Below are positions 32,615 to 42,855 of a DNA stretch of 64,000 nt, in pieces. How positions within the stretch are numbered: the first letter of the stretch is position 1; each line of letters starts with the position of its first letter. Made by a program: the position numbers and the translations under genes. The notes below the pieces were generated by a model. It had not been told where the DNA came from. It worked only from the letters and a program-made list of their open reading frames with translations, and did not search any database. Location of the stretch: positions 1 through 64,000 of the forward strand of contig MU405314.1 of assembly GCA_022836615.1 (NCBI GenBank). The letters run 5' to 3'. The DNA comes from Annulohypoxylon bovei var. microspora. Lineage: Eukaryota; Ascomycota; Sordariomycetes; Xylariales; Hypoxylaceae.

Positions 32615-33778
32615 TTAAATAAGGGGTGCCTTGTGAACCCTTACCACTGGATTAAACAGAGGAAGTGCCCCGGTGCTCCTCACCTCCGCCATCTCGGTGT
32701 GTAAAGCTTTATCGTACATGACCTTATAGTACAAATCGCGATAGTCTAGATAAATCCGGTCGCCGCTTTCCAAACCCGTGAACTCTTTACGCAGATAGTG
32801 GGAAGCTCGCAGCCACATAGTCACGGCGTCGAGCTTGGAGAGAAACTCTTGGTCCTGAGCAGTCGCGAGAAGTATCATTTCATCCTCGGATTCCCAAACG
32901 AGCCTGCGTGTCTTGGCTCGTTGTTTGCTCTCGTGCATGAGACGCCTGGATCGAGTGAGATCAAGATCGCCGAATTCCACCTTTAACTGTTCGTGGAGAC
33001 CATGAGTATAAATATCGAGAAGCCGGACAGACCACAGAGGGCGGGGCTCGCTAGGTGGTGGTAACGTCCCGGTATTGTCCCACTCGAGCCGCTGTACCGT
33101 AACTAGGACGGTACTGAGCCTTGGAAACACGATGTTGTCCGCGTAGGTAGGGAAAGAAGTCGTGAACCGCGAAGTAATTCGTGTTGAGCGACGGGCGGGC
33201 GGCGACGGGCGGGCGGCGATGGTCTCGGTCAGCTCGGCGAATGGCAACAGTGCGCGAACTATCTCAGAGTAGGCGGCCCCTTCGCCCTCCCACGCCTCTA
33301 AGTCACCGTCCGGGTACATGATTCGCTGAGGGTTATAGACGCAATTGTTCTCGTACGCGATATCGTGCCAGGGAAGATTGATGCATATGACGTCGACGCC
33401 GGGATTAAACCACGTGTATTTAGGCGGTGGTGAGACGATCGGTCGGGGGTCCGAAGATAGGGCACGGATCTTGGCCGCATGGTAGGGTAACCGTCGGTAC
33501 TTGATCCTGGCACACTCCTAAGCCTCATGACAAGTCTGCGCAATTGCAGGCGGACCTAGCGGCTCTATGACTAGTCCCATGTGGCCTGGAAGCCACTTCT
33601 CGCAAAAACGGAGCACACGACGTGGAAACGCATGCTCGTAAATCTGGAGTCGAAGCTCTTTTGGTAAGGCTCCAAATTGAGAGAATTCGGAACAACTCGG
33701 CTGTCCTAAACTAGAGGAGATCATTCTTGAGTGAGGAGGCACCGAACGAACGCTTGATATGCCTATATGAAAGAACAA
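32615..33778 (-). pseudogene. 2EXR-domain protein gene with one internal TAG
   Basis: One minus-strand frame runs from 33778 to 32615 (386 coding positions) and is interrupted only by TAG at 33520-33518, after codon 86. The N-terminal part has the 2EXR/F-box-like signature F-G-A-L-P-K-E-L-R-L-Q-I-Y-E-H-A, then P-R-R-V-L, and P-P-A-I-A-Q-T-C-H-E-A just before the stop. Right after the stop the frame continues E-C-A-R-I-K-Y and W-F-N-P-G-V-D-V-I-C-I-N, the family's expected order. Such 2EXR proteins are numerous in ascomycetes and of unknown function. The Met at codon 19 is the likelier start. A single substitution explains the break, so this is a recent pseudogene, a readthrough gene, or a sequence error. 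No intron signals flank the TAG. Confidence 0.75.
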
Positions 33779-34182
33779 ACAACAAATAGCGGCACAGCAA
33801 TTGATCGTATTACGTAATTTACGGATGATTCAACATGGATGCATGGTGAGTTGAAATCACGTGTCGAGTTTTGGTTTTGTGGATCCCATTCGGAATAGGG
33901 GTATGAGTAGTTTACCTAAGCAACCCCCTTAATTGAGAGTCACTCACATGGCATCCTGACTTCCATAACACAAATATTAAGAGTGAACTAATTCTAAAAA
34001 AATCAAATATGGATGATGTTATTGAAGCAATATTGAACCGTCTCAAGGACTTTGAGATACAATTAGATGTGGATATTAGAACTAGAGGAGATGTGTCGAA
34101 CATGTTAATATCGTTACAATAGAAATAAGCCCCTTTTAGTACCCTGTCTTGGCCATCCCAACTCTCAACATAGTGTCCAAAA
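33779..34182. other. Intergenic
   Basis: AT-rich 404-base space between two minus-strand genes. A 93-codon minus ORF (33912-34193) overlaps the end of the next gene, is Ser/Ile-rich and is not supported. Confidence 0.45.
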
Positions 34183-35640
34183 TCACGATTCAAGTTTCAA
34201 CTCGGGATACTCAGGAACCTTCCAGCCTTGATTCTCCTCGGTCCGCGGCTTATAAGTAATCGGCTCAACCTTGGAGACAACCCACAGAAGCTTACGCAGA
34301 GCCCAGATACCTAACCGCGAGGATGGAAAGAATGTGCCTAGGGATTCGACGGGCAAGTTCTGGCAGTCATTGATCGGAGGCCGTACTATTTCTTCGTATG
34401 CTTTGAGCGCTCGCGGCACGTCGTTGCCGTGCCGCGCCAATTCTCCCGCGAGCACGTACGCGCCTATGAGGCATCCCGTGGTCCCCATCCCCGTGAAAGG
34501 AGTCGGGCAGTATCCCGCATCTCCAAGGAGTACGACGCGGCCCTTGTAAAGTTGCTTCATCCTAATCTGACCCACCTCGTGCGCATAGAAATCAGCGCAC
34601 GAAGTCATTCCGCTTAGGAGTCGATCGGTCTCCCAACCGGCGCCTCTGTACGATTCTGCGAAAGCTTCTTTTTGCTTCTCTATCGGTTGCTTGTATGATT
34701 TATTCAGCTTCTCTCCGTCTCCCATGGTGAAGAGTAGCACTTGGGTCACCGGACGACCACTCGTCCTTGTTATTACCAACCTCCTTCCAGGAGCGCTGTA
34801 GGCCCTTGCGAGCTCTCCTTCTCCTTCACTTCGCGGGATGCTATAGTACGCAGCATGGACCCCGAGCGATTTGAAAGCGGCGTCATTAACCTCTTGACCA
34901 AAAGCGAGACGCCGAGTCCGCGATCCTTGCCCATCAGCAGCAACTACGAGATCATAACGTTTCTTCTGCCCGTCCGAGAAAGTAACATCCACGCCATCAT
35001 CATGCTGTATGAGTTCGGTAATTGTCTTATCGAACTCGTAGGTTAGTTCTCCCTCTTTCCTTCGCTCTTCTTTGAGTGCCGCATTCTGTTTGAGACTGGC
35101 TTCATATAGAACCCTCACTGTGTCACCACGCATGATCTCGTACTCGGATGTCAGAGTAAGTCGCTTTTGACCTGAGGGGTTGACACCAAAGAGTGCCAGC
35201 TGTTTTCCATTCGAATCCAAGACCTCGATACCCGCCTCATTGACGCAGTGAGATTTGATGGTGTCCAGGAGGCCCATTTTCTTCAGAATTTCGACACCTT
35301 GGTTTTTTAGGTCGATTTGCTGACCTGCCACACGAAGAGAGGTGGAGCGTTCCACAACTGTTATTTTGGTATTGGGATCGGATTTCTGTAGAAGGATAGC
35401 GAGAGCCGGGCCGGCGACGCCTGCGCCCACAATGAGGACGTTAAGAGGGATCCCGAGTGATGACTGCAACGGCGTATAACTACTACGGCGAACACTGTCC
35501 TTGGGTATCTTAATGGAAAAAAGTCGGTTTCTGTGATGAAACAGGGTATTTTTAATATTAATGGGATGTGATATCAATATGAAGCTGGTTCGTCGAAATC
35601 CTCTCACAAGTAAAAAGGGGCTGCGCACGATATATTCCAT
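34183..35640 (-). CDS. FAD-dependent aromatic-type monooxygenase
   Basis: Intronless 485-residue flavoprotein of the salicylate-hydroxylase / PHBH group, using NAD(P)H and O2 to hydroxylate a substrate I cannot name. The FAD dinucleotide motif V-G-A-G-V-A-G is at residues 71-77. A V-E-R-S ribose-binding acid follows, then the D-G motif V-V-A-A-D-G-Q-G-S at about 235, and the second FAD motif L-L-G-D-A-G-Y-C-P-T-P near 370 followed by G-M-G-T-T-G. About 60 residues precede the catalytic domain; they are rich in Arg, Ser and aromatics and nearly lack acids, which resembles a mitochondrial presequence. No upstream in-frame alternative or intron in this extension was found. If it is not a targeting signal, translation may start later. 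No neighbouring biosynthetic genes are present, so it seems to be a stand-alone catabolic or detoxification enzyme. Confidence 0.88.
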   Translation of the reverse strand: MEYIVRSPFLLVRGFRRTSFILISHPINIKNTLFHHRNRLFSIKIPKDSVRRSSYTPLQSSLGIPLNVLIVGAGVAGPALAILLQKSDPNTKITVVERSTSLRVAGQQIDLKNQGVEILKKMGLLDTIKSHCVNEAGIEVLDSNGKQLALFGVNPSGQKRLTLTSEYEIMRGDTVRVLYEASLKQNAALKEERRKEGELTYEFDKTITELIQHDDGVDVTFSDGQKKRYDLVVAADGQGSRTRRLAFGQEVNDAAFKSLGVHAAYYSIPRSEGEGELARAYSAPGRRLVITRTSGRPVTQVLLFTMGDGEKLNKSYKQPIEKQKEAFAESYRGAGWETDRLLSGMTSCADFYAHEVGQIRMKQLYKGRVVLLGDAGYCPTPFTGMGTTGCLIGAYVLAGELARHGNDVPRALKAYEEIVRPPINDCQNLPVESLGTFFPSSRLGIWALRKLLWVVSKVEPITYKPRTEENQGWKVPEYPELKLES

Positions 35641-36683
35641 GCTGTGGTTTGTTTACCCGTTTAGAAATATGTTCAATTTTTTGGAACTCACACAATAAAG
35701 GAATATGAATATTACATTGAAAGTAGAATTTAAGAAAATATTATAGAACATGGCTCAAAGGCCGTCTGTCGCCGAGGCCGTGATAGCCCCGGTCAATCCC
35801 GCTTACGTCCGCAAATCACCGTTTACGACCGCTTCCTGCCGAGATGTTTCTTTCGGGTCAAATCTAAAATATTCCGCAAAGCTACGTAGCCAGTTGAAAT
35901 ATTATCGATGGAGAAATGTCAATGTGTTTTTCCAGAGCTGCTAGATGTGGAACTATGCATGCCATTACCCGTGCATGCATTCTTTATAGCTCCGTTCTGG
36001 TCAATATTCTAAACTATTCCCTCTAAATGACCGCCAATTGAGAGATCTAATCTAGCTTCGAAAAGTTCAAGCGGTGAGTTAAGTTTCATTATGATAACGG
36101 ATAACCCGAAACCTGTCACTTTTAACACCATAGAGAGAATATGACGGTTTCCTTCCTGATTTTTCGAAATAGGATTTACGAGTTTCGAGTATAAGGGTAA
36201 CTAGATCATCTACCGTTGCCTACTAGATAGGTACCTAGGTATAAATAGTATTTGAATATTTACAGGCACAATTACAGGCAAAGTTGATATCTCAAAAGGC
36301 TACCTAGATACCTGGATAGGTACCTACCTAGCAGGGAACGGCATTGCTGTGATAAATCGACTATGTTAGTACCCATTCTTTGAACAATGAAAGTGTTTCC
36401 TACGAAGAATATGGAAGGTATAGATCTGAAACACTTGCTGGACTTGTTGAATTGACATCTCACTTGTGTTTGTAAGACATTGAAATTGAGACAAAGACTC
36501 CATCATCATGGCGCATTGATACACCTCTTATTCATTTAATAGCTTCATTGGGACGTATATATTTAGTTCTTCGAAATCCGCAGGTTATTAGTCCCGTAAC
36601 TAACCCCCCTGAACTATACAATCATAGCAAAACAGAAGCGATTCAAATTTGATCTTTACCTATCTAAGCCGTAATCATTTAAA
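35641..36683. other. Divergent promoter region
   Basis: Lies between divergently transcribed genes. It contains AGGTACCTAGGTA near 36228 and ACCTAGATACCTGGATAGGTACCTACC near 36302. Small ORFs lack support. Confidence 0.45.
36556..36562 (+). promoter_or_regulatory. TATA-like box of two-helix membrane protein
   Basis: TATATAT lies about 125 bases before the ATG at 36684. Confidence 0.3.
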
Positions 36684-37661
36684 ATGCATTCATTTCGAAA
36701 GGTTTACGAACCTATCAGCACTATATTAGACCCCGTGAGTTCTCCTACCGTCGCGCGGGACATTCTCCGAAACCTCACATTCATTTTCCTTGCTATCAAC
36801 GCCGCCGTGAGTTTCGCTTTAATCTTGGGCACTCTAATCACCGTGTCACAATACTCCAAGTCCATTTCGGCTTGCGGTATTGTCTATATTGTCCTTTTTG
36901 GCATCGTCACAATCGTTGGTCTTTTCCTATTCATTCGTATAACATATTTCAAGAGCCACCCGCTCCCACAGGCACCAACCGGTTATGTCCGACCAAACAT
37001 GGACGGCGACGAGGATTTGAATGACCGTAGGCTATCAACTGAGTCCGAGGACCTGAAGGATACTCGACGAGCTGATAATTTTCAAGATGTCGAACTAGGT
37101 GACATTGGGGCACATCATTATCGGGCCTCTAATCCATATGACCCAGCTCAATACTACTTGCCGTCTACTCAAAATCCGTACCAACGTGTGAATGAGGGAA
37201 ATTCAGAATATTTAGAGAACGAAAAGAGTCCCGTATATATGACAGAAGGAACTCTTCCTCGGATAGCCCAGGGGAATCCGGCAAGTCATCATCGCGAAAG
37301 TAGCGACACTTTCGGAACTAATCTGACTAGCAAGTATAGAAGATTCTCGATTGAATATAACCCAGGCGAGAGCTCTAATGGCAACGATAACGGACAAGAT
37401 ATACTAGAATCAAAGCCTATCGTTCAACAAACTCATCAAGAAACACACCATGCTGCCCAATACTCGACGCCTAATTTTAACCGCCCGGACAGCGCCAACA
37501 GTGTTGTTGAAGTTATACATCAAAGCCGTGCAAAACCATTCAGCCCGAGCTTGGCACAGCTCACTAGCGGGGCGCTGGGAGAACGACGGAGGTACGAGAC
37601 AAATGCGGAGGCTCATACGGCTTTGAGAAGTAATTGGTCAAAGAAAGATAATCGGAAGTGA
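36684..37661 (+). CDS. Two-helix membrane protein with long hydrophilic tail
   Basis: Single-exon ORF of 325 residues. Two hydrophobic helices near the N-terminus (about 30-55, F-I-F-L-A-I-N-A-A-V-S-F-A-L-I-L; and about 64-90, G-I-V-Y-I-V-L-F-G-I-V-T-I-V-G-L-F) form a hairpin with a short loop. The remaining 235 residues are polar, rich in Asn, Ser, Asp and Tyr (N-P-Y-D-P-A-Q-Y-Y) and probably disordered and cytosolic. No signal peptide, Cys motif or known domain. Fungal genomes hold many such hairpin proteins without known function. Intact start context and a clean TATA upstream support a real gene. Confidence 0.65.
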   Translation: MHSFRKVYEPISTILDPVSSPTVARDILRNLTFIFLAINAAVSFALILGTLITVSQYSKSISACGIVYIVLFGIVTIVGLFLFIRITYFKSHPLPQAPTGYVRPNMDGDEDLNDRRLSTESEDLKDTRRADNFQDVELGDIGAHHYRASNPYDPAQYYLPSTQNPYQRVNEGNSEYLENEKSPVYMTEGTLPRIAQGNPASHHRESSDTFGTNLTSKYRRFSIEYNPGESSNGNDNGQDILESKPIVQQTHQETHHAAQYSTPNFNRPDSANSVVEVIHQSRAKPFSPSLAQLTSGALGERRRYETNAEAHTALRSNWSKKDNRK

Positions 37662-38105
37662 TGATTTTACTACCGATTTTTAGTTTTTGAATAGGAACCA
37701 AACTTACTACAGACGTAGTCTATGGATGCATTTTGGAAGATAGGGGTAAGTATAGGGGCTGAGGGGTAAGACCTGCACACTCAATTTGAGGATTCTTTGG
37801 CCGATACTGTGCTGGCCACCTGGGTAGGTACTTTATAATAGGAGGTAAGCTTTAATATAATAAAATACACGGAAGTCAATAAATGATAGTGAGGTCTTTA
37901 GAAGACGGGCTTGGGCTAAGGAGTTTGTAAATATTAGGTAGTACATAGGTGTCAGGAAGTTATTAAGGCATTCATTCCATGGCTTTTGATCTCAAAGGAT
38001 GAAAAATGTTGTAAATGTCGAGGAATATTTCCTACTTTCATATATATGAGTTACTTCTTAAGAGATCGTACCTAGGTTAATTACGTATTTTAACCCATAT
38101 CGACT
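37662..38105. other. Convergent intergenic space
   Basis: Holds the 3' ends of two convergent genes. AT-rich; nothing else was seen. Confidence 0.45.
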
Positions 38106-39304
38106 TTATCGCGTGCTCCCTTCCTCTATCTCATAAGACGCTAACATAAAAGACCCTGCGCCCCTATGATCATTCTCTTCCAAGGGAATCGATATGTAAT
38201 ACTACATTGAGATCAAATGTTAGAAGATCCGAATCCTGCAAGAATCAAATTAGGACTTACCTCGTAGGTTGCATTGCTACCCAGCGACCCGACCTCCACA
38301 GTTCCCTCCCAATTCAAGGTGCCGTCATCGTTGATCTTGGCGAAGCGCTCTGTAAGACCATGGTATGCCTTGAGCGCTGGCTCGCGGTAGTCATCCGCGG
38401 CGAGTAGACCTAGTCTAATGCCCTTCAACCAACCGAAGGTAAACATAGCCGAGGCGCTGCTCTCAATATAGTTACCCGGCGCCCCGGGGTACGGCTCGCT
38501 CATAATCAGCCACCAGCCGCCAGACTCGTCGTCCTGTGCTTCTCTGAGAGCTATCGCAAGAGTGACGAAGTACTCGATGAGTCGAGCGTGCCCGGGGTGC
38601 GACTCGGGGAATAGGGGGATGACCTCGAGCAAGCTCATAAAGTACCAACCTACAGCACGACTCCACACCAGCGGCGCCGCGCCCGTGACGGGATCGGCCC
38701 ACTCGGCTTTCTTACTCTCGTCGTAGCCATGAACGAGTAGTCCCGAGGTCCGGTTCCGCGTGTGGTCCTCGATATTATCGTACTGAAGCGCGATATTATC
38801 CCACGCAGTCCCATTCTCTGCATCGAACAAGCTAGTCCACTTCGCGTAGAAGCTGTCGGCCATGAATATTCCATCGAGCCACATCTGATCTGGGTAGTTC
38901 GGATCTCTGTGCCAGAAACCGCCCGTGGGCGTACGCGGGTGCCGATCTAGCTGCATCCGTATGATGTCCGCGGCTGTTTTGTACTTGACATCCCCCGTAC
39001 GTTCGTACCACCACAATATGTTATTGCCGATGCGATAGTCGTCTAGCGAGTAGTAGTCGTACTTCCATCCCCGGATCGTGCCATTTTCAAGAACCACGGC
39101 GTCATCGATCTGCCCTTGGTACCAATCGACGTACGTGTCGTTCTTGGTGAGCGCGTACGCAGCCTCATACCCTTCATAGAGCGTCGCCTCTCCGTAGGAA
39201 CGGGTAGCTTTCACCCCGCGCTGAATGAATGAGTCCGCCGTCCATGTTAGATACGATGTTGACGTCGCCGCTACGGTGGTGAAAACCAGAAACAAGGCTC
39301 TCAT
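38106..39304 (-). CDS. Secreted GH105 unsaturated glucuronyl/galacturonyl hydrolase
   Basis: Two minus-strand exons, 39304-38261 and 38201-38106, with a 59-base phase-0 intron (GTAAGT...ATGTAG), give 379 residues. GH105 enzymes release the terminal unsaturated uronic acid from oligomers produced by pectin or rhamnogalacturonan lyases. The start at 39304 supplies a signal peptide (M-R-A-L-F-L-V-F-T-T-V-A-A); a Met 16 codons earlier would bury it. Hallmarks: D-D-Y-R-I-G, T-G-G-F-W-H-R-D-P-N-Y-P-D-Q-M-W-L-D-G-I-F-M-A, V-W-S-R-A-V-G-W-Y, G-G-W-W-L and E-S-S-A-S-A-M-F. The terminal exon (Y-Y-I-S-I-P...G-A-G-S-F-M-L-A-S-Y-E) is the conserved family C-terminus and would be missed by a single-exon model. 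Several N-glycosylation sites. With the GH131 gene and the sugar porter it supports growth on plant cell walls. Confidence 0.93.
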
Positions 39305-40660
39305 CTTGACAGGCCAGGATTGAGGCACAAACTTAACATCCAAAATTAACATACCCTATGTCTGTAGAGTAAAGGCTGCTCGGCCACTTGAATATATATG
39401 CGGCCTTCCCACCGAGTAGCATTCGCCAAGTGACTTAGCCGTTTACCCCTGTGGTGCAGAACCTCGCGCTACGGGTGGAAGAATTCGCCTGATCGATCCA
39501 CCCAACGGCCATTCCAGATTCTAACATCTCCCCGCAATCTGATCTTGGTTAAAAGTGTAACCTACCTCATGGGTGATATCCCTGGTAGGTATGTACCTAT
39601 TCGACTGCTTTTGAAGCGACATGGTTACACATCTATGCATGCGATGATTAAACCATCATCTTGGCAAATATGCGGTCGTCATCACTGTAGTGCTTCAGCC
39701 CCCTTTATGATTAACCCCATCACAGAAGGCAAGACTGCACCTTGCTTCAAGGGATCGCAAATAACTTAATCATAAGTCCGAAGGTCAAAGACGACAAAAA
39801 GATATGGGAGTGGGGAAAAAATCATACGATCTATTGTGTGGATATCAAACATAAATCATCAGCATAAAGCCCTCGTGATGCAACTCCCGTCCCCGACCCT
39901 CGAACCTTTGAATGCACCTTGAAACCCCCCAGCTGGAGGACCATCTACCTTGAAATCTTTCATAATATCCAAAAACGCCTAATTCAATGCTCGAAATACC
40001 CCTATGTTCCTCGTAAGCCCATCTGCGATGGGAAATGATATGCACCTAGTAGCGTTGCTCGTCCTTGACATCGTTTGTAGAACGTATAAGTTTGCCATGC
40101 TACATTCATGGCAGCGAATCCAGGCCGTAGTGAGTGTATCCCAATTGCCAGTAATGACACAATGCGTGATGCTGTGAATATTGTTCAAGTCTTCAACATT
40201 TCATGTAGCGACAAGAGAGCAGTAGTCGTGTAAGCTTCTATTTTCCGACCTCGTCTTGAAGCCGTAAATCGCTGCCCATTCGTTAGCTAGCCTTGAGCTT
40301 CGTCGTAGCGATGCTGAATAAGTCATTACAGCCATTCTTGGCCAGGAACGATGCTTAGGTAAGCTCGTGTTGCGTGGGTGAAGAAGTTGACGTGTTGTTG
40401 TTGCAAAATGAGAGTAATCTCGGGCATAAGCTCCGAAATAGCGATGTAGTTTCATCTCGAGTGTGATGACAACTGGTGATCCGGGCAGAGGCGTTGCATC
40501 GAATCCCGCCCCCAAGTGTTGCCTCGGACTTCCGCGTCTATCCGCCCTACAAGGATTTGGCGCCACTGCCTCACATCGTCTCCCTTACGCCCAACTTGCG
40601 ACCGTCGTCTGACCAACTTCTCTCCCAAGTTGCCGACCCCAATGAGAGGCAGCTGGGGTG
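39305..40660. other. Intergenic, one GC-rich open patch
   Basis: GH105 promoter at the left. Between 40480 and 40665 the sequence is GC-rich and open on both strands (plus 40476-40664, minus 40452-40805). The plus reading has some protein-like composition, but neither has a known motif. It could be a 3' UTR of the next minus gene or a remnant. Confidence 0.4.
39393..39399 (-). promoter_or_regulatory. TATA-like box of GH105 gene
   Basis: TATATAT lies about 90-95 bases upstream of the start at 39304, the same spacing as at the GH131 gene. Confidence 0.4.
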
Positions 40661-40954
40661 TTAAACCATACTGGTCCTGTTCTCTCTCCGCTCTCTCATC
40701 ATGAAGGCAAAGCCGGCGAAAAAGAAGAGCAGGGCTAAAATTAATACGACGGGTATTAGAACTGCGGCGTAGACTTCTTGGAGCTCGGACGAGACGCCGT
40801 TCCATGCTTTAGCCCATCGGGGGAGCGTGATCGCTTCATCCTCTACCAGGAAGCAGATGACGAAGATGGTGAATAGAGCGAGAGCAAATACCGTCTGTAA
40901 GATTCCGGATAACGAGCGTCTCAAATACGCGGATAGGCTTCCCAGATTTGCCAT
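40661..40954 (-). CDS. Small two-helix membrane protein, 97 residues
   Basis: Single-exon ORF with an AAGATGG start context. Two clear hydrophobic helices are present (about 22-37, T-V-F-A-L-A-L-F-T-I-F-V-I-C-F-L; and about 62-86, V-Y-A-A-V-L-I-P-V-V-L-I-L-A-L-L-F-F-F-A-G-F). An acidic, Trp-containing loop of about 25 residues lies between them, and the C-terminus is basic (R-E-R-R-E-N-R). No family was recognised; the hairpin topology with a short exposed loop is all that can be said. A long poly-T tract lies about 65 bases upstream. Confidence 0.55.
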   Translation of the reverse strand: MANLGSLSAYLRRSLSGILQTVFALALFTIFVICFLVEDEAITLPRWAKAWNGVSSELQEVYAAVLIPVVLILALLFFFAGFAFMMRERRENRTSMV

Positions 40955-42009
40955 CTTTCTTGCTCGATATTGAGGGGGGTTTTCATTGCATACCCCGAGC
41001 TGGTGAACTTGTAAGGTTTTTTTTTTTTTAGCGGAAGGTGGGAGGAGAAAGAGGGATAAAGAACTAACTAGAGCAACGAGGGTGAGATGGATGGTAGGGC
41101 TGAGCGGGGCTTTGGGGTGGGAAAAAGGTCGAGCATGGGAGCCTGACCTCGTGCTCCTCGTGTTACCGGTCGATCGATTCTCGGTTCGGGGGCTGCCTGA
41201 GCCCGAAGGCTGGCCGAGATTTCCAAGCGGTGGGCAGCTTCGGAATGCTCGGAAGTGTGCGTTCGCTGGCCATGTAAGATACCGCGCTGCAATTCTGATT
41301 GGCTAGTCCATTTCCTTGAGATGTCATGGTTCCATATATAGTACCTAGTACAAAGCCGTCGTAGGATTTGACGGATCCGGGGCTGAGACCATCCCGTGAG
41401 CTGACCAACCAAAAAAATATTTTCTATCATTTATCTCTTCAGCCTCTAGTGTGTTTTTTTTTTTTTTTTCAGTCGGCGATTTTGTGCATCTTTCTGCCTC
41501 TTTTGTAAAATTTCCGCGGCTATCGCTGGCGCTTTCTAGGTACATAAGGCCAAGACTAACCAAGATCGACTATACTATTTGGAGTTTGATTTAGTATATC
41601 GTGACTCACGTGAAACAAATCCTAGCTTTAATATCCTATAACAAGCCCCATATGTGTGAAGAGTCACATGTTAAATTTGATTACAAATCTACAATTGAAG
41701 CACCTGGTTCAATTTGTATGATAAAATGACGTAAGTCCAGCGCTTAATATGGTGGATGGTATCTACCTCCTAGGAATTAAACCATCTATAAGTCAAATAG
41801 TTAACAATTTGTTTCCACGATGCATGACACTTCTTCACATTAGTTTCCAGATGATGTTATCGCAAAGGTTGAGTTGCTTGGCCATACTAACCTAGATCTA
41901 GGTATATAATATACGAGTGCCTCTGTTCATCTGAACCTCCTACAATTTCATCTGCAACTTAACTTCTGCATTAATATCATAATTGGATCTAGACAGATAG
42001 AACGTGAAT
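40955..42009. other. Divergent promoter region with poly-T tracts
   Basis: Two T runs (41018-41030, 41455-41471) and AT-rich sequence. Minus-strand ORFs at 41068-41563 lack motifs and probably belong to the leader of the 97-residue gene. Confidence 0.45.
41903..41910 (+). promoter_or_regulatory. TATA-like box of the 139-residue orphan
   Basis: TATATAAT lies 100 bases before the ATG at 42010. Confidence 0.4.
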
Positions 42010-42429
42010 ATGGATGATATTGTTCTATTATCAATTACCCATTATGGCTGTAAAGACTGTCAATCCTGCTATGCCGCGTACGTTAACTTGACGACGAAAG
42101 ATAAATTCGTACATTCAATCCAAGCTATTCTTAAACGTCATATCTTAAACTGGCACCATGGTGACTTAGACGAGACACCGGCGGGCGAATTCACTGCCAC
42201 GTTGGATTGGAAAGGATTCGCAATGTCGACCTACGGCTCGGCTGACCTCTTAGAGCCGACAATGTCCTTCGAAAATCAAATCTACATGTTCAAGACTCGC
42301 GGAATCAAGGACTGTTTACGGATAAATTTCAATTTTCAAAATGAATTTACTGGTGTGATACCAGATGAGGATTTCATAGAGAAAGCGCTTGGAGTGCCTT
42401 GGCCAATCTGTTGCACCGAGGCATTTTGA
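42010..42429 (+). CDS. Orphan 139-residue soluble protein
   Basis: Single-exon ORF starting M-D-D-I-V. Two cysteine pairs, C-K-D-C-Q-S-C near the N-terminus and I-C-C-T at the C-terminus, are the main feature. The centre alternates predicted strands (E-F-T-A-T-L-D-W-K-G-F-A-M-S-T-Y, I-Y-M-F-K-T-R-G) and the end is acidic. No signal peptide or TM helix. I do not recognise a family. TATA placement at -100 and good composition argue for a real gene. Confidence 0.5.
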   Translation: MDDIVLLSITHYGCKDCQSCYAAYVNLTTKDKFVHSIQAILKRHILNWHHGDLDETPAGEFTATLDWKGFAMSTYGSADLLEPTMSFENQIYMFKTRGIKDCLRINFNFQNEFTGVIPDEDFIEKALGVPWPICCTEAF

Positions 42430-42855
42430 AAAGCTACCTCTCTGAAGTAGGTACCTAGGTATCTTGCAGATCGCAGTTTTCATCCGGGCTTTGAAAATTG
42501 AAACTAATCAAGATGCATTCACCTCTATTTGAACATGATATTGTAACTTTTTACAATAGGGGATTGGGCTGGGCTTGGGTTTAATGTGAACAGTCATGAG
42601 AGAGAACTTGTGGGTTGAAATAGGTGTGGAGGTGGAACTACAAGCAATGGGATCATTTAACATTGCTTTCTATGATTAGCCTACTAAACCGAATTTCGTA
42701 CACCCATATTGAACCATTAAGCCTCGTTAAGTTGAACATGATATGTAATTAATATGGATGTCCTTAGTGCTAGCTGCCTGCCTGTATAAGCAGTGTCCGT
42801 AGATGATTTAAGTACCTGTGAAACATGCCCCTTTTAGTCTGGTAGCTTGGATATG
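42430..42855. other. Convergent intergenic space
   Basis: Contains GTAGGTACCTAGGTA near 42447. Otherwise AT-rich with nothing coding. Confidence 0.45.

Noticed and set aside
33912..34193. 93-codon minus ORF
   Set aside because: Overlaps the monooxygenase stop, Ser/Ile-rich, no motif and poor start context.
40452..40805. 117-codon minus ORF and 62-codon plus ORFs in the GC-rich patch at 40.5 kb
   Set aside because: Mutually overlapping on both strands with no domain; the 97-residue two-helix ORF next to it is more convincing.
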